From assembly GCA_947492525.1 (NCBI GenBank), contig CANLNQ010000044.1, positions 1-38,064 on the forward strand: a DNA stretch of 38,064 nucleotides. Direction: 5' to 3'. Each line of letters starts with the position of its first letter. The first letter of the stretch is position 1. This DNA is from an uncultured Granulosicoccus sp. GTDB taxonomy: Bacteria > Pseudomonadota > Gammaproteobacteria > Granulosicoccales > Granulosicoccaceae. The notes under the pieces were generated by a model, which was given only the letters and a program-made list of their open reading frames with translations, did no database searches and was not told where the DNA came from. A program made the position numbers and the translations under genes. Shown here piece after piece: positions 1 to 8,274 of the stretch.

Positions 1-60
1 GCTCTATTGAAATGAGAGCGCAGCTTAACGACTAATAAAAACAATGCGTTAGATCTTATT

Positions 61-220
61 CTGATCGATGGTGATCACTGATTCTGGCATCGTGATCAGT
101 GATTCTGACAAGTTGATCAGCGATTCTGGTCAGAGACCAAAAGTGATCACCTTCGGAGCAGAATCGATGATCACCTTCAATCAGAACGGGTGATCATCAT
201 GGATCAGAATCAGTGATCAA
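61..220. repeat. IS21-type end: three direct and three inverted copies of a TGATCA/GATTCTG repeat
   Basis: A unit of about 17 bases built on TGATCA followed by GATTCTG occurs three times in direct orientation (71-87, 92-108, 113-129). It occurs three times inverted, more diverged (158-175, 180-197, 203-220). The whole stretch is thus a loose palindrome. IS21-family elements are known to carry several short repeats at each end, and an IstB-like gene tail follows at 234-368, so I read this as two IS21-type ends brought together or as one complex end. No complete transposase gene is in the window. A regulatory array is the alternative reading. Confidence 0.5.
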
Positions 221-233
221 CAAGCCCCGGAAT

Positions 234-368
234 ATGCATCTGATCCACCATTCCGAAATCCTGGTCATCAGTGGCGAGTCCTACCGCATGCATGAAGCCA
301 AAAAACGATCGGCGCAGAAGAAACCGACTCGCACGGCGACAAAGAAGAACAAGCCGGTAGCTCAGTGA
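234..368 (+). pseudogene. C-terminal remnant of an IS21-family IstB-like ATPase
   Basis: A 44-codon frame reads from ATG to TGA, with a segment resembling the IstB C-terminus (LIHHSEILVISGESYR) followed by a lysine-rich tail. In intact IS21 elements IstB is a helper ATPase of about 250-270 residues acting with the IstA transposase, so more than 80 percent of the gene is missing. It starts only 14 bases after the last inverted repeat of the IS-like end, on the side where one would expect istA or flanking DNA. This suggests internal deletion or rearrangement. The family call rests on a short segment and is moderately sure. Confidence 0.5.
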
Positions 369-426
369 ACAGTGTGAGTCAGCGGATCCGCACCGGCGCC
401 GCTCAAGTGGCCATGGCCGGGGAAAC

Positions 427-1104
427 TTGGTTGTGCCATCCGCTCAGACAGCGGCGAATAAGCGCGGAAATACGTCGTCGCTAACACATGTGCACAGACG
501 ATGCACCTTGTCCTATGGGGACAGCCATCTGGAACCGGAAAACACGGGTACGCCTGACTCCCTGGACTTGATACTCAGCGCACTTCATGCGGATTACTCC
601 GGCGATGGAGAGATCGATAGAAAAGGCACTTCGTTACGATCATTATCGAGCAGATTGGTGAAACCGCAGGTGTGTGAACACGAATCTAGACTGTGTCGTA
701 ATCTTGACGACATCATCGAAGTGCAGGTACACGGAGATCTTGTCATCAACAGAGATGTCGCGTTCATTTCGGCAGACTCATCGCTCAAGGGAACAGAGGC
801 CGGTAGAAAAATCGACCAACTGGCCGCCAACGCCCGAATCCGCGTGACTTGGCGACCAGCGCTTCGCTTGACGATACAAACGGTTCCATCAGATTTTCGG
901 GGTGAGAACGTGCTCGGATTCATGGCGTATTGCTGGCAAGACGGCTACGTCGATGCGTGCCGACTGGGTGACGTAGCGAACGCGGTAACAAGCGATCCGG
1001 ATAGTTGGTCTGAATTCGGTCGGCAACGTGATGTACTGCAATTGATAAAGCAAACATGGCACTGCATCGCGACGTACGGCGTGCCAGTGAATCCTGAGAA
1101 ATAA
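427..1104 (+). CDS. Hypothetical protein, possibly a fragment
   Basis: This is a 225-codon frame with a TTG start and no clear ribosome binding site. The frame is open upstream only to a stop at 358. I recognise no family. The N-terminal 60 residues are polar and low in structure. The C-terminal half (from about residue 140) has a more protein-like mix with several Trp (WRPALRL, MAYCWQDGY, KQTWHC) and may be the real conserved part. It sits between the IS21-like remnant and the convergent STAND regulator, 59 bases from that gene's stop. It could be a truncated gene caught beside the insertion element or a chance frame. Confidence 0.35.
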   Translation: MVVPSAQTAANKRGNTSSLTHVHRRCTLSYGDSHLEPENTGTPDSLDLILSALHADYSGDGEIDRKGTSLRSLSSRLVKPQVCEHESRLCRNLDDIIEVQVHGDLVINRDVAFISADSSLKGTEAGRKIDQLAANARIRVTWRPALRLTIQTVPSDFRGENVLGFMAYCWQDGYVDACRLGDVANAVTSDPDSWSEFGRQRDVLQLIKQTWHCIATYGVPVNPEK

Positions 1105-1163
1105 ACACTCTTCCTGCAGGATGCGCAAGATCCAGCGACAGCCTGCGTGCCGATATACCCTGC

Positions 1164-4100
1164 TTACGACGCGCTGCGTGCAGCGCTCAGTGATTGGTGA
1201 AGTCTTTTGGTGGATGCATCGGGCGCGTGGTTCAACTGCAGCAGGCAACGTTCGTACAGCAGTACACCTTCGTCAGGCAAGCCTGCGTCCAGACAGGCCT
1301 GCATACCCTTTCGGTACAGCACTTCAACCGACGGGGAGCATTCCAGTGCATGCTCATACAGGCTGACGGCATCGGCATGTCGGTCTTGGCTGGTCAAGGT
1401 CTCGGCGCGTCGGAACACGGCGCGGAGCCACAACTCGCGCACTCTCTGACGTGCCCTGCCAGCCCACACATCGTGGCTCTGTTCCAGCAAGTCTCCCCGG
1501 TAGAGCGCGATGACCTGGCTGTCCATTGACTCGCGATCATCCTCGCTGGAGGCTGTGCGGGTCCCTGCAGCGTTTTCGGGCTCTGTCCCGGTTCCGGACA
1601 GGGCAAGGACCGCCATCACGTCTACCCAAACCAGGTCGGCCGCGAAGGACAAGTTGCCTGCCGACAGGCGCAAAGCATCTTCCACGCGCAGTTTGCGCCG
1701 GGCCCGGTTTAAGGTGGTCTTGAACGAATCCATGGCAGCATCGCCCAGAGCATCGGGCCACAGCATGTCTGCCAGCTTCTCGGCAGGGACATCTCCCCCC
1801 AGTGCTGCCAGTGCGTATATCAGCTCCATGGGCTTGGATTGCCGGCGAGACTCGATCGTCAGCTCCTTCCCATCCACCACGATGGCGGGCTTGCCCAGCA
1901 ACCTGATCCTGATCTGCCATGGCCAGTTTTCCACATGCCGAAAGGACGGACTCGGCGGCAGTTGATGCGCGGCTACGATATGGTGCACATGCCGAGTCTC
2001 GACGCCCATGCTCAGCGCAGTACCACACAGCTCCGACAGCATGGCGCGGCTCCACCAGGCGCTGGCAACCCGCGCGTCCCGGCTTGCCGCCGACAATGCC
2101 TGTTGCAGCAGTTCCTGCCGATTGGCGGTGTCTTCCGAGCGCAGGCTCATCCAGGCTTCACCCATCAGGATATCGACCCGGGTGCCACTCAGGTTCAGCC
2201 TGTCCACGTGTTCTTTGGCTCGCTTGAACCAGCTGCGTGCCTGGCCATGGTTACCCTGATCAATGCAGACAACACCCAGACCGCCGTACAACCAAGCAGC
2301 GGCAAAGACCATTCCTGCCTGCATCGCACGATCAGCGGCTTCCTGAAGATGGGAAAAGGCGTTGGTGTAACGGTGTTCATGCCAGGCAATCATGCCCTGC
2401 AACTGATGATGACAGACGACATTCATCATCTGTTCCGATTGCGTCGCAGCTGACACACGGTCTGCATGAGTGTGCGCGGCAGCGACATCACCCGCAATAA
2501 GACAGGCAATACCGGCATGGTAGGGCAGCAAGACATCGGAAAACCGAGCGCCACTTTCTTCTGCACAGCGCTGTCCGCGCAGTAACGCCGCTTCGGCACC
2601 CTCTCGGTCCGCCCCATACCAGCGCAGGGCAATCTCGAACGAGCGGAACCACAATTCAGACAGGGGGTCCGGGTGCCCCGGGTGCCCGTCGTTGAACAAG
2701 GTCTTCTCGATCTTGTCCAGCACCAGATCGGCACGTGCCACGTTGTCGCTCCAGGTGGGAGAAACCACCAGTGCTTGAGCGAGCATCATGTAGACCGTGG
2801 GGTCACTCGCCTGGTCCAGAAGCTCTGTACCACGATCGTACCAATGGTCTCTCACGGCCGCGTCGGTTCCACGAAACAGGCTTGCATTGAGCATGGCGCA
2901 GCAGACATGTGCCTGCAGGTCGGGAGGAAGATCTCCCTCGCCGATTGCAAGGCGGCCTTCAAGCCGTTCGATCCACACGTCCATGCCGTGGAAATCATCC
3001 CAGTGCAACAGCCATGTATCGATGGCCAGGCAACAGGCAAGGATGCCGTTCGCATTCTCGTCAGACCCCATTGTCTCGATACTGTGCGTCAACCATTGAC
3101 GGGCAGCGACAGGGTCTGTCAGCATGCTCGCGGCCCCGGCCCACATCGATAACCGAGAGCATTGGCGCACCTGGTCTTGCGGCAGCTGTGCCATCCAGGA
3201 TAGAAGCGTTGCATGTCTCTGCTCGAAGACGAGCCTGGGTGCCACTGCCTTGATGGCATCGGTGGCTGCTGCCAGGTTGCCGTACTGTAGATACAGAACG
3301 ATTGCAGCTTCGAACTCACCTTGGTCTTCGAGAATCGTGGCTGCCTGCAGGTCGAGTCGTCTTCTTTCGTCCTCATCCAGGCCTTGATTACGGCGTTGCT
3401 GCAGAAAGGTTCTGAACAGGGCATGCATTCGATAACGTGCAGGTGCATCGCGAGTGTCGCTACGCTCCCGCCGCAAATAGACACGGTCAAGAAAGAAGTG
3501 TCTGTCAGCCAGATCAGCCAGACGGGAAACCGTGACCGGATCGCCTGTAAGGCAGGCAGCCACGCTTTCGCTGAGCTCGGGCAGCACGGCGATGGTCTTC
3601 AGGTCTCGTTGACTGTCCGGCGGCAAGGTCTCCAGGACCTCCTGAGCGAAGTAGTCGAACACCACGTCCGGTAGCCTGTCGCCAGGTAGTGTCGTGTTCT
3701 GCAAGCGCGGAGCTCGAGCCAACAGCACCACCAGGGCAGCCCAGCCGTCTGCCAGACTGACGATCGTCTGCAAGCTGTCCTCAGTCAGTGGCTTCAGGGC
3801 ATGAGCAACAGCCACCTCTCTGGCTTCCAGCTCTGTCAGTCGCAGTTCGTGTTCATGCATCATGGCTATTCGCGCTGAGGCTTCCGCCCGGGCAAACACG
3901 GCGGGAGTCCCCTGGCGACTGGCGAATATCATCTTCCAGTGAGCCGGAAGCTCACTCAGCACCTGGGCCAGCAGGGCCATTGTCACGCTGTCATCGGGAA
4001 GACGTTCAAAATCATCGAAGAACAGAACACAACTGTCAGTGCAGGTGTCAAAGAGGCGTGAGAAAGCCCGCTTGCCGGCGGCCATGGGGTCGGGTGTCTG

Positions 4101-4412
4101 GGGTTCGGGATGGGTCGAGGCGCCCAGCGATGCGCTCAGGAGGTTGATGCGAACAAGGATGTTGAACGGATCGATGTCCTCATCGCGGATGCGAATACTG
4201 AACAGCGGCAGTTCCCTCGCCCTTGCATAGGTAGAAACCAGCATCGTCTTGCCGATACCGGCGCTGCCGGACAGGAATACAGCCCCCATGTTCAGCAAAT
4301 CGTCCAGTTGCTCGTGAAGACGTGTTCGTTCTACTCGTCCGGTCGAGCGATTTTCATTGCGCTGAGATTCGGTAGCCAACTCACCAACCTCCTTGGGGAC
4401 GCTTTTTGGCAA
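1164..4412 (-). CDS. STAND-type ATPase transcriptional regulator with C-terminal SARP/BTAD module
   Basis: This is a 1082-residue cytoplasmic regulator. Near the N-terminus is an NTPase core with Walker A GSAGIGKT (residues 49-56) and Walker B CVLFFDD (128-134), as in MalT/LuxR-like STAND proteins. A long helical, TPR-like middle follows (about 350-800). From about residue 832 there is an OmpR/SARP-like winged helix (RIRLLGKPAIVVDG, then DMLWPD) and a bacterial transcriptional activation domain of TPR type to the end. Such proteins bind ATP, sense a ligand through the repeats and activate transcription. The output domain is C-terminal, whereas many SARPs carry it N-terminally. The start is uncertain: the frame opens after a TAG and offers only TTG (chosen) or CTG before the Walker A motif; the first ATG, codon 42, lies just seven residues before it. 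No target operon is adjacent; its neighbour on the start side is divergent. Confidence 0.85.
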   Translation of the reverse strand: MPKSVPKEVGELATESQRNENRSTGRVERTRLHEQLDDLLNMGAVFLSGSAGIGKTMLVSTYARARELPLFSIRIRDEDIDPFNILVRINLLSASLGASTHPEPQTPDPMAAGKRAFSRLFDTCTDSCVLFFDDFERLPDDSVTMALLAQVLSELPAHWKMIFASRQGTPAVFARAEASARIAMMHEHELRLTELEAREVAVAHALKPLTEDSLQTIVSLADGWAALVVLLARAPRLQNTTLPGDRLPDVVFDYFAQEVLETLPPDSQRDLKTIAVLPELSESVAACLTGDPVTVSRLADLADRHFFLDRVYLRRERSDTRDAPARYRMHALFRTFLQQRRNQGLDEDERRRLDLQAATILEDQGEFEAAIVLYLQYGNLAAATDAIKAVAPRLVFEQRHATLLSWMAQLPQDQVRQCSRLSMWAGAASMLTDPVAARQWLTHSIETMGSDENANGILACCLAIDTWLLHWDDFHGMDVWIERLEGRLAIGEGDLPPDLQAHVCCAMLNASLFRGTDAAVRDHWYDRGTELLDQASDPTVYMMLAQALVVSPTWSDNVARADLVLDKIEKTLFNDGHPGHPDPLSELWFRSFEIALRWYGADREGAEAALLRGQRCAEESGARFSDVLLPYHAGIACLIAGDVAAAHTHADRVSAATQSEQMMNVVCHHQLQGMIAWHEHRYTNAFSHLQEAADRAMQAGMVFAAAWLYGGLGVVCIDQGNHGQARSWFKRAKEHVDRLNLSGTRVDILMGEAWMSLRSEDTANRQELLQQALSAASRDARVASAWWSRAMLSELCGTALSMGVETRHVHHIVAAHQLPPSPSFRHVENWPWQIRIRLLGKPAIVVDGKELTIESRRQSKPMELIYALAALGGDVPAEKLADMLWPDALGDAAMDSFKTTLNRARRKLRVEDALRLSAGNLSFAADLVWVDVMAVLALSGTGTEPENAAGTRTASSEDDRESMDSQVIALYRGDLLEQSHDVWAGRARQRVRELWLRAVFRRAETLTSQDRHADAVSLYEHALECSPSVEVLYRKGMQACLDAGLPDEGVLLYERCLLQLNHAPDASTKRLHQSLSAARSAS

Positions 4413-4643
4413 CTGAAGTTCAAGACTATCAAACTCGTCTGTGCCTTCAAAATCGAGCCGCAGGAAATATAAAGCGCCTGCCTTTTTCTATCGGCGCCCA
4501 GCGCGGTTCAGGTAGACTATTCAGAGCACCGCTGGCGTGTCGTTTCGTCTTTGCGATATTCCATTCAGGGGTGTTCGCTTGCAATGCAGTCAGGTTCGTT
4601 ACGCGTTCCATCAGAAATATTCTGATCAATGGAGAACTGGACA

Positions 4644-5024
4644 ATGCCGCTTACTCTCACACACAAGCATGAATTTCAGCGAAGCGTTCTGGTGAACGAG
4701 GCGATAATCGGGCATGTGCGCGACGTCTTGAATACCTACGTCAACAAGCCGGGCTTCAGCAGGTTCTATATCGGAATTACCAGCGATCTGGAAACACGGC
4801 GCATTGAGCATGAGCGAAAGAAACCTGTGTTCAAGCTCATGTGCCCCATTTACGGCGAAGCCAATCCTAAATCCGATATTGCTTTTCATGCTCTGGAGCG
4901 AGACGTGATCAATGCGCTTCGCGCTGGTATCAGCCATCCCGATGATCCGTCGAGATCAATGGTCTGTGACAACGGCGCAGGCGGATCGATGCCCAAGAGC
5001 TGGCTTTATCTGCTTATCGGTTGA
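4644..5024 (+). CDS. Small GIY-YIG-like domain protein
   Basis: This protein of about 126 residues contains RFYIGITSDLETRRIEHERK, which matches the YIG strand, the following turn and the conserved Arg and His of GIY-YIG nuclease domains. A Glu in ALERDVINAL sits where the family carries its metal-binding Glu. The first strand (GIY) is not recognisable, so catalytic activity is unproven. I prefer the second ATG (4644) because GGAG at 4631-4634 lies 9 bases before it; an ATG at 4629 would add five residues. The gene is divergent from the STAND regulator, with a 231-base gap. Many stand-alone GIY-YIG proteins have no known job, and the substrate cannot be told here. Confidence 0.6.
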   Translation: MPLTLTHKHEFQRSVLVNEAIIGHVRDVLNTYVNKPGFSRFYIGITSDLETRRIEHERKKPVFKLMCPIYGEANPKSDIAFHALERDVINALRAGISHPDDPSRSMVCDNGAGGSMPKSWLYLLIG

Positions 5025-5114
5025 TGTGAGCTGTACTGCTGGCTGCAATACCCAGCAGATTTTTTCCAATTCCTTCGGGCAGCACGATCATCTGTCAGCA
5101 ACGACGAGCAGAAC

Positions 5115-6002
5115 ATGTCATTCATCAACGGTATCGTCATTCTGTTTTTCCTGTTTTCAATCTCGGCATGTAGCACGGTACCGAAAGCGAATTCTGCAGA
5201 TTCGAGCAGCGCCGCTGTCAACGAAATATCCAGTGTGCAGGATTTCTTTGTTCATCTGCAGAATGGTGATGAAACGAAGGTCTATTTCATGTTCATTCCC
5301 GTGATAGGCGGCGCCGAAGGCAAGGCCAGGTTGAGTGAGTTCGTCGAGCAAAACGGCTTGTTGCAGCTTGAGTCCTGGAAGCTGTTGCAAGGCAGCGAGA
5401 GTAGCGAGGTAAACGTGGTCTATGATCGACACGCCAATTATGAGGTGATCAACGCGGATGGCGAAAAACGTATCATCGGCTTGAACTATGACAAGCCGGT
5501 AGTGACATTTCCAGCGAACTCCACCATCGTGAAACTCCGATCAGCCTATATACCGGGTGAAGCACCCGGCACGATATCTTCGGGAGGCAAGTATGTATAC
5601 GCTCCTGTAGTGCCTACAGGCATAGAGCTACAGGAATTGCTCAAAAGCACAACCGTGTTGTTTGCCAGATCGGTGGAAGCCTTCTCCGATTCTCTGTTTG
5701 CGCGTGATTTCCAGGAATTCAAAGACTCCGTTTCCAGCAGATTCGTTCATCAAGGTTCTGTCCACACCATCGGATACAAATACCGGTACCTGTACGACAA
5801 GGCTGCGGATATGCATGAGCTGAGTAAAACCAGTGAGCTTGTTATTACCTCCGAACCCCGATTGCGGGACGATGGAACCTTTGATGTGCGATTCGCTTTC
5901 GCCGATAAGCCAGACTTTGGATCTGTTTACCAGCGATATATCCACGAGGGTCTGAATTGGAAAATCGTGGATATTGAATACGAGGAATTTGATGGTGAAT
6001 GA
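5115..6002 (+). CDS. Orphan lipoprotein
   Basis: This 295-residue protein has a short hydrophobic signal (residues 2-18) ending in a lipobox SISAC, with the lipidated Cys at position 19, followed by a Ser/Ala-rich linker. The mature part is a mixed alpha/beta sequence without a family I recognise. The last 100 residues (VITSEPRLRDDGTFDVRFAF, then a LNWKIVDIEYEEF ending) look like an NTF2- or beta-sandwich-like fold, but this is only an impression. It follows the GIY-YIG-like gene by 90 bases on the same strand and could be co-transcribed. Its likely location is the periplasmic face of the inner or outer membrane. Confidence 0.7.
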   Translation: MSFINGIVILFFLFSISACSTVPKANSADSSSAAVNEISSVQDFFVHLQNGDETKVYFMFIPVIGGAEGKARLSEFVEQNGLLQLESWKLLQGSESSEVNVVYDRHANYEVINADGEKRIIGLNYDKPVVTFPANSTIVKLRSAYIPGEAPGTISSGGKYVYAPVVPTGIELQELLKSTTVLFARSVEAFSDSLFARDFQEFKDSVSSRFVHQGSVHTIGYKYRYLYDKAADMHELSKTSELVITSEPRLRDDGTFDVRFAFADKPDFGSVYQRYIHEGLNWKIVDIEYEEFDGE

Positions 6003-6050
6003 ATCCAGAGGCCATTTGCCGGTGTGCAGATCGCGTCAAGAACCATTCAT

Positions 6051-6120
6051 CGGCACGCTGATCCATGACTCCCCAGCCAGATCGCAAGAGCGGATAGCAC
6101 TCGCCTTTGCCTGCGGATGC
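6051..6120 (-). pseudogene. 70-bp remnant of a LysR-family regulator gene
   Basis: About 64 of 70 bases match 15204-15273, which lies inside the intact LysR gene of this window. Read on the minus strand, the scrap gives KASAIRSCDLAGESWISVP, against KASAIRSCDLVGESWISVP in the intact gene. This corresponds to part of the LysR effector-binding domain. Nothing of the helix-turn-helix or the rest of the gene is recognisable around it, between the lipoprotein stop and the peroxidase stop. It is either a partial duplication or the residue of a second, related LysR gene. Confidence 0.75.
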
Positions 6121-6134
6121 CATCCGGTCTGTGC

Positions 6135-7376
6135 CTACAAGGCACCGCCCACCGGAAGGCCACTGGGTACACGGGCCGGGCGGCTCTGATCGAAATCGCC
6201 ATCGTTCAAGGCACCGAGAAAGGCCTCGATCGCATTGCGACGATTGTTGTTGATATTGGGCAAGTCTCGAAAATCCTGATCCAGCTGGTTGTTGGCCACA
6301 TTCGGATTTTCCGAGTTGTTCGGATTGTCGTAGAAGTCGACCACGTCATCCAGATCATTATCCTGCCCACCGTGAAAATAGGGACCCGTGAATTCAAGTT
6401 GTCGCAGTGTGGGAGTACGAAAGGCAAAGCTGCCGTCACCGCTATCGGGTGTGTCAAGACCGTTGGCCTCTCTGACACCCAGCACATGGGTATCGAAATC
6501 GGAAAACATCGGACCACTGTGACAGTCGGCGCAACCGGTTTGTGCAAACTGGGCCATCCCGTCGAGTTGCTGCTCGGACATGGCGTCGGCGTCTCCACGC
6601 ATCCAGCGATCGAATGGCGCATTGTTGGCTACCAACGTGCTCTGATAGTCGGCCAGCGCCTGACCCACATGGGCCATGGTGATCTCGCTGGTACCGAATG
6701 CCGTATCGAACAGGCTCTGATACTCGGCATTGCCAGACAAGCGAGAGAGTATTTCAGCGTCGATGTTTTCCAGGCTGATGTTGTCTCCACGCATTTCCTC
6801 GCGAGAACGAATCGGCTCGAGCGCCTGGTTTGCCAGACCCTGCACGCGACTGTCCCAGAACATCGGCGCCGTCTCGGTATCAAACAGACCGAGCTCGTTG
6901 ATGCCGTTCCAGACCGTATTGAGAATCGTCTGAGCGTTACGCTGGACCTGTCCGATCTGTCCCGGATTGCGCTCCGGCCCGGTACCGACGCCTCCGGTTC
7001 CTGCAGAACGTTGTCTGCCGTCGGAATAGCCGAACTCCGGCAAGTGACAGGTTGCGCAGGCGGTGTCCATGTCCGCTGACAGAACCGGATCCCAGAACAG
7101 CAGTCGGCCCAGTTGCGCCGTGGCGGTATCGGCGTTGACCTCGGCCTCGGGCAATGAAGCGAAGACCACACCATTCATCTCGATGGTTCTCACCGTCCCG
7201 AAGCTGATGGTCTGATCGGTGCTGATGGGCACCGTGTCGGTATCTGTCTCGCTTACCGGCTCCGTGGCAGACTCGAGGGCGGTGTCGTCCTCCCCCTCAC
7301 TGCTGCAGGATACCAACAGATGGGAAATGGCGATCAATAACAAGGCTCTGGCAGGCTGACTTCCGGCGGAGTTCAT
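6135..7376 (-). CDS. Di-heme cytochrome c peroxidase / MauG-family lipoprotein
   Basis: This 413-residue protein has a signal peptide ending in the lipobox LLVSC (Cys 24). Two c-type heme sites are seen, CATCH (about residues 107-111) and CADCH (about 282-286), the arrangement of bacterial di-heme peroxidases and MauG-like proteins. These act in the periplasm, reducing peroxide or carrying out oxidative modification using electrons from small cytochromes. A stretch rich in Ser, Asp and Thr after the lipidated Cys is probably a flexible tether. The start at ATG 7376 is preferred over TTG 7397 because it gives a normal signal peptide. It stands alone on its strand, with the LysR scrap just beyond its stop; the substrate is unknown. 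Confidence 0.85.
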   Translation of the reverse strand: MNSAGSQPARALLLIAISHLLVSCSSEGEDDTALESATEPVSETDTDTVPISTDQTISFGTVRTIEMNGVVFASLPEAEVNADTATAQLGRLLFWDPVLSADMDTACATCHLPEFGYSDGRQRSAGTGGVGTGPERNPGQIGQVQRNAQTILNTVWNGINELGLFDTETAPMFWDSRVQGLANQALEPIRSREEMRGDNISLENIDAEILSRLSGNAEYQSLFDTAFGTSEITMAHVGQALADYQSTLVANNAPFDRWMRGDADAMSEQQLDGMAQFAQTGCADCHSGPMFSDFDTHVLGVREANGLDTPDSGDGSFAFRTPTLRQLEFTGPYFHGGQDNDLDDVVDFYDNPNNSENPNVANNQLDQDFRDLPNINNNRRNAIEAFLGALNDGDFDQSRPARVPSGLPVGGAL

Positions 7377-7397
7377 GGCAATTCGAGGATGGTCCAA

Positions 7398-7695
7398 TGG
7401 TTCAATACCTGCGTTAACGCCTGAGCCAGGAATCGGTTGACATCATTCCGGAAAAACTGGCATCCCCGAACTCGGTGGTGGATTGGTCAGGGGCATGAGC
7501 GAAGGCCGATCGCGAACCCGCCGCGGACACAGGTGTGCCGCTATCGGTCGGACGAGCCGTGGCCTCTCATGCACGGCTTCCAGGAATCACGTATCAAGGA
7601 TGCACTGGCCACATTCGGCTGTTCTCTGCTGACTGTCAGTTCCCTGATAAGCGGATACACATGGCCAAGTGGCCTGACACCCGCAACGCCTTGCA
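7398..7695. other. Stretch without a recognisable gene
   Basis: Between the start of the di-heme peroxidase and the stop of the Lrp-type regulator there are about 300 bases. Frames here are short and read like shadows. I see no strong hairpin, promoter or RNA gene. It should contain the promoter of the leftward peroxidase gene. Confidence 0.5.
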
Positions 7696-8157
7696 TCAGA
7701 CATCGGTTTGCGGAAACGACATCGAGCGTTTGACCGTTCCGTAGGCAAAACTGGTGTCGATGGAAGAAATGCCCGGGATGCGATGCAGGCGCTCGCGAAC
7801 AAATCGCTCGTAATCGGCCAGATCTCGGGTCAAGACCCGCAGGATGTAGTCGTCGCTGCCGGTAACGACGTAGCAATCCAGAATCTGGTCAAGTGAGCGG
7901 ACCTGCTCTTCGAATGTCTGAACCGCCGCGCCCGTGTGTTCAGACAGGCGTATCCGGACAAAGACCGTGATAGGCAGTCCGAATGCCTGCTCGTCAACGA
8001 TTGCAGTGTAACCCTTGATGACGCCAGACGCCTCGAGCGCGCGCGTTCTGCGTAAACACGGAGACGGTGACAAGTTGACCCGTTCAGCCAGGTCCTGGTT
8101 GGTCAGCCGGCCGTTTTCCTGCAAGGCTTTGATGATCAACCGGTCTTTTTTGTCCAT
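7696..8157 (-). CDS. Lrp/AsnC-family transcriptional regulator
   Basis: This 153-residue protein is of normal family length. The N-terminal winged helix-turn-helix is clear (KKDRLIIKALQENGRLT, then NQDLAERVNLSPSPCLRR). The C-terminal ligand-binding (RAM) domain follows, with the conserved glycine turn in YVVTGSDDYILRV and a final FAYGTVK strand. Lrp/AsnC proteins form octamers that bind amino acids and control amino-acid metabolism and export. The gene is divergent from a DMT exporter and an aminotransferase, so it very likely controls both, with itself. A perfect palindrome lies in the shared promoter region at 8172-8186. Confidence 0.93.
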   Translation of the reverse strand: MDKKDRLIIKALQENGRLTNQDLAERVNLSPSPCLRRTRALEASGVIKGYTAIVDEQAFGLPITVFVRIRLSEHTGAAVQTFEEQVRSLDQILDCYVVTGSDDYILRVLTRDLADYERFVRERLHRIPGISSIDTSFAYGTVKRSMSFPQTDV

Positions 8158-8171
8158 ATTCCGTCAATTTG

Positions 8172-8186
8172 TGGCAGATCCTGCCA
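8172..8186. promoter_or_regulatory. Palindrome TGGCAG-N3-CTGCCA, candidate Lrp operator
   Basis: This is a perfect 6+6 inverted repeat with a 3-base spacer, 15 bases upstream of the Lrp start codon in the divergent region between the Lrp gene and the DMT exporter. Its place and symmetry suit autoregulation and joint control of the exporter operon. The sequence differs from the E. coli Lrp consensus, so the assignment is by position only. Confidence 0.45.
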
Positions 8187-8274
8187 GTAAACTAGTTCAA
8201 CAGGCAATACATGGCAAGCTAATGCCGCCGAGAAACCCTTAATCTGCGCGCATTCTCAACTGGATCCTGATGGC

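Noticed and set aside
6117..7079. A 320-codon plus-strand frame opposite the di-heme peroxidase
   Set aside because: The opposite strand has both heme motifs and a lipobox in one continuous frame; this one has only low-complexity Val/Ile/Gly runs.
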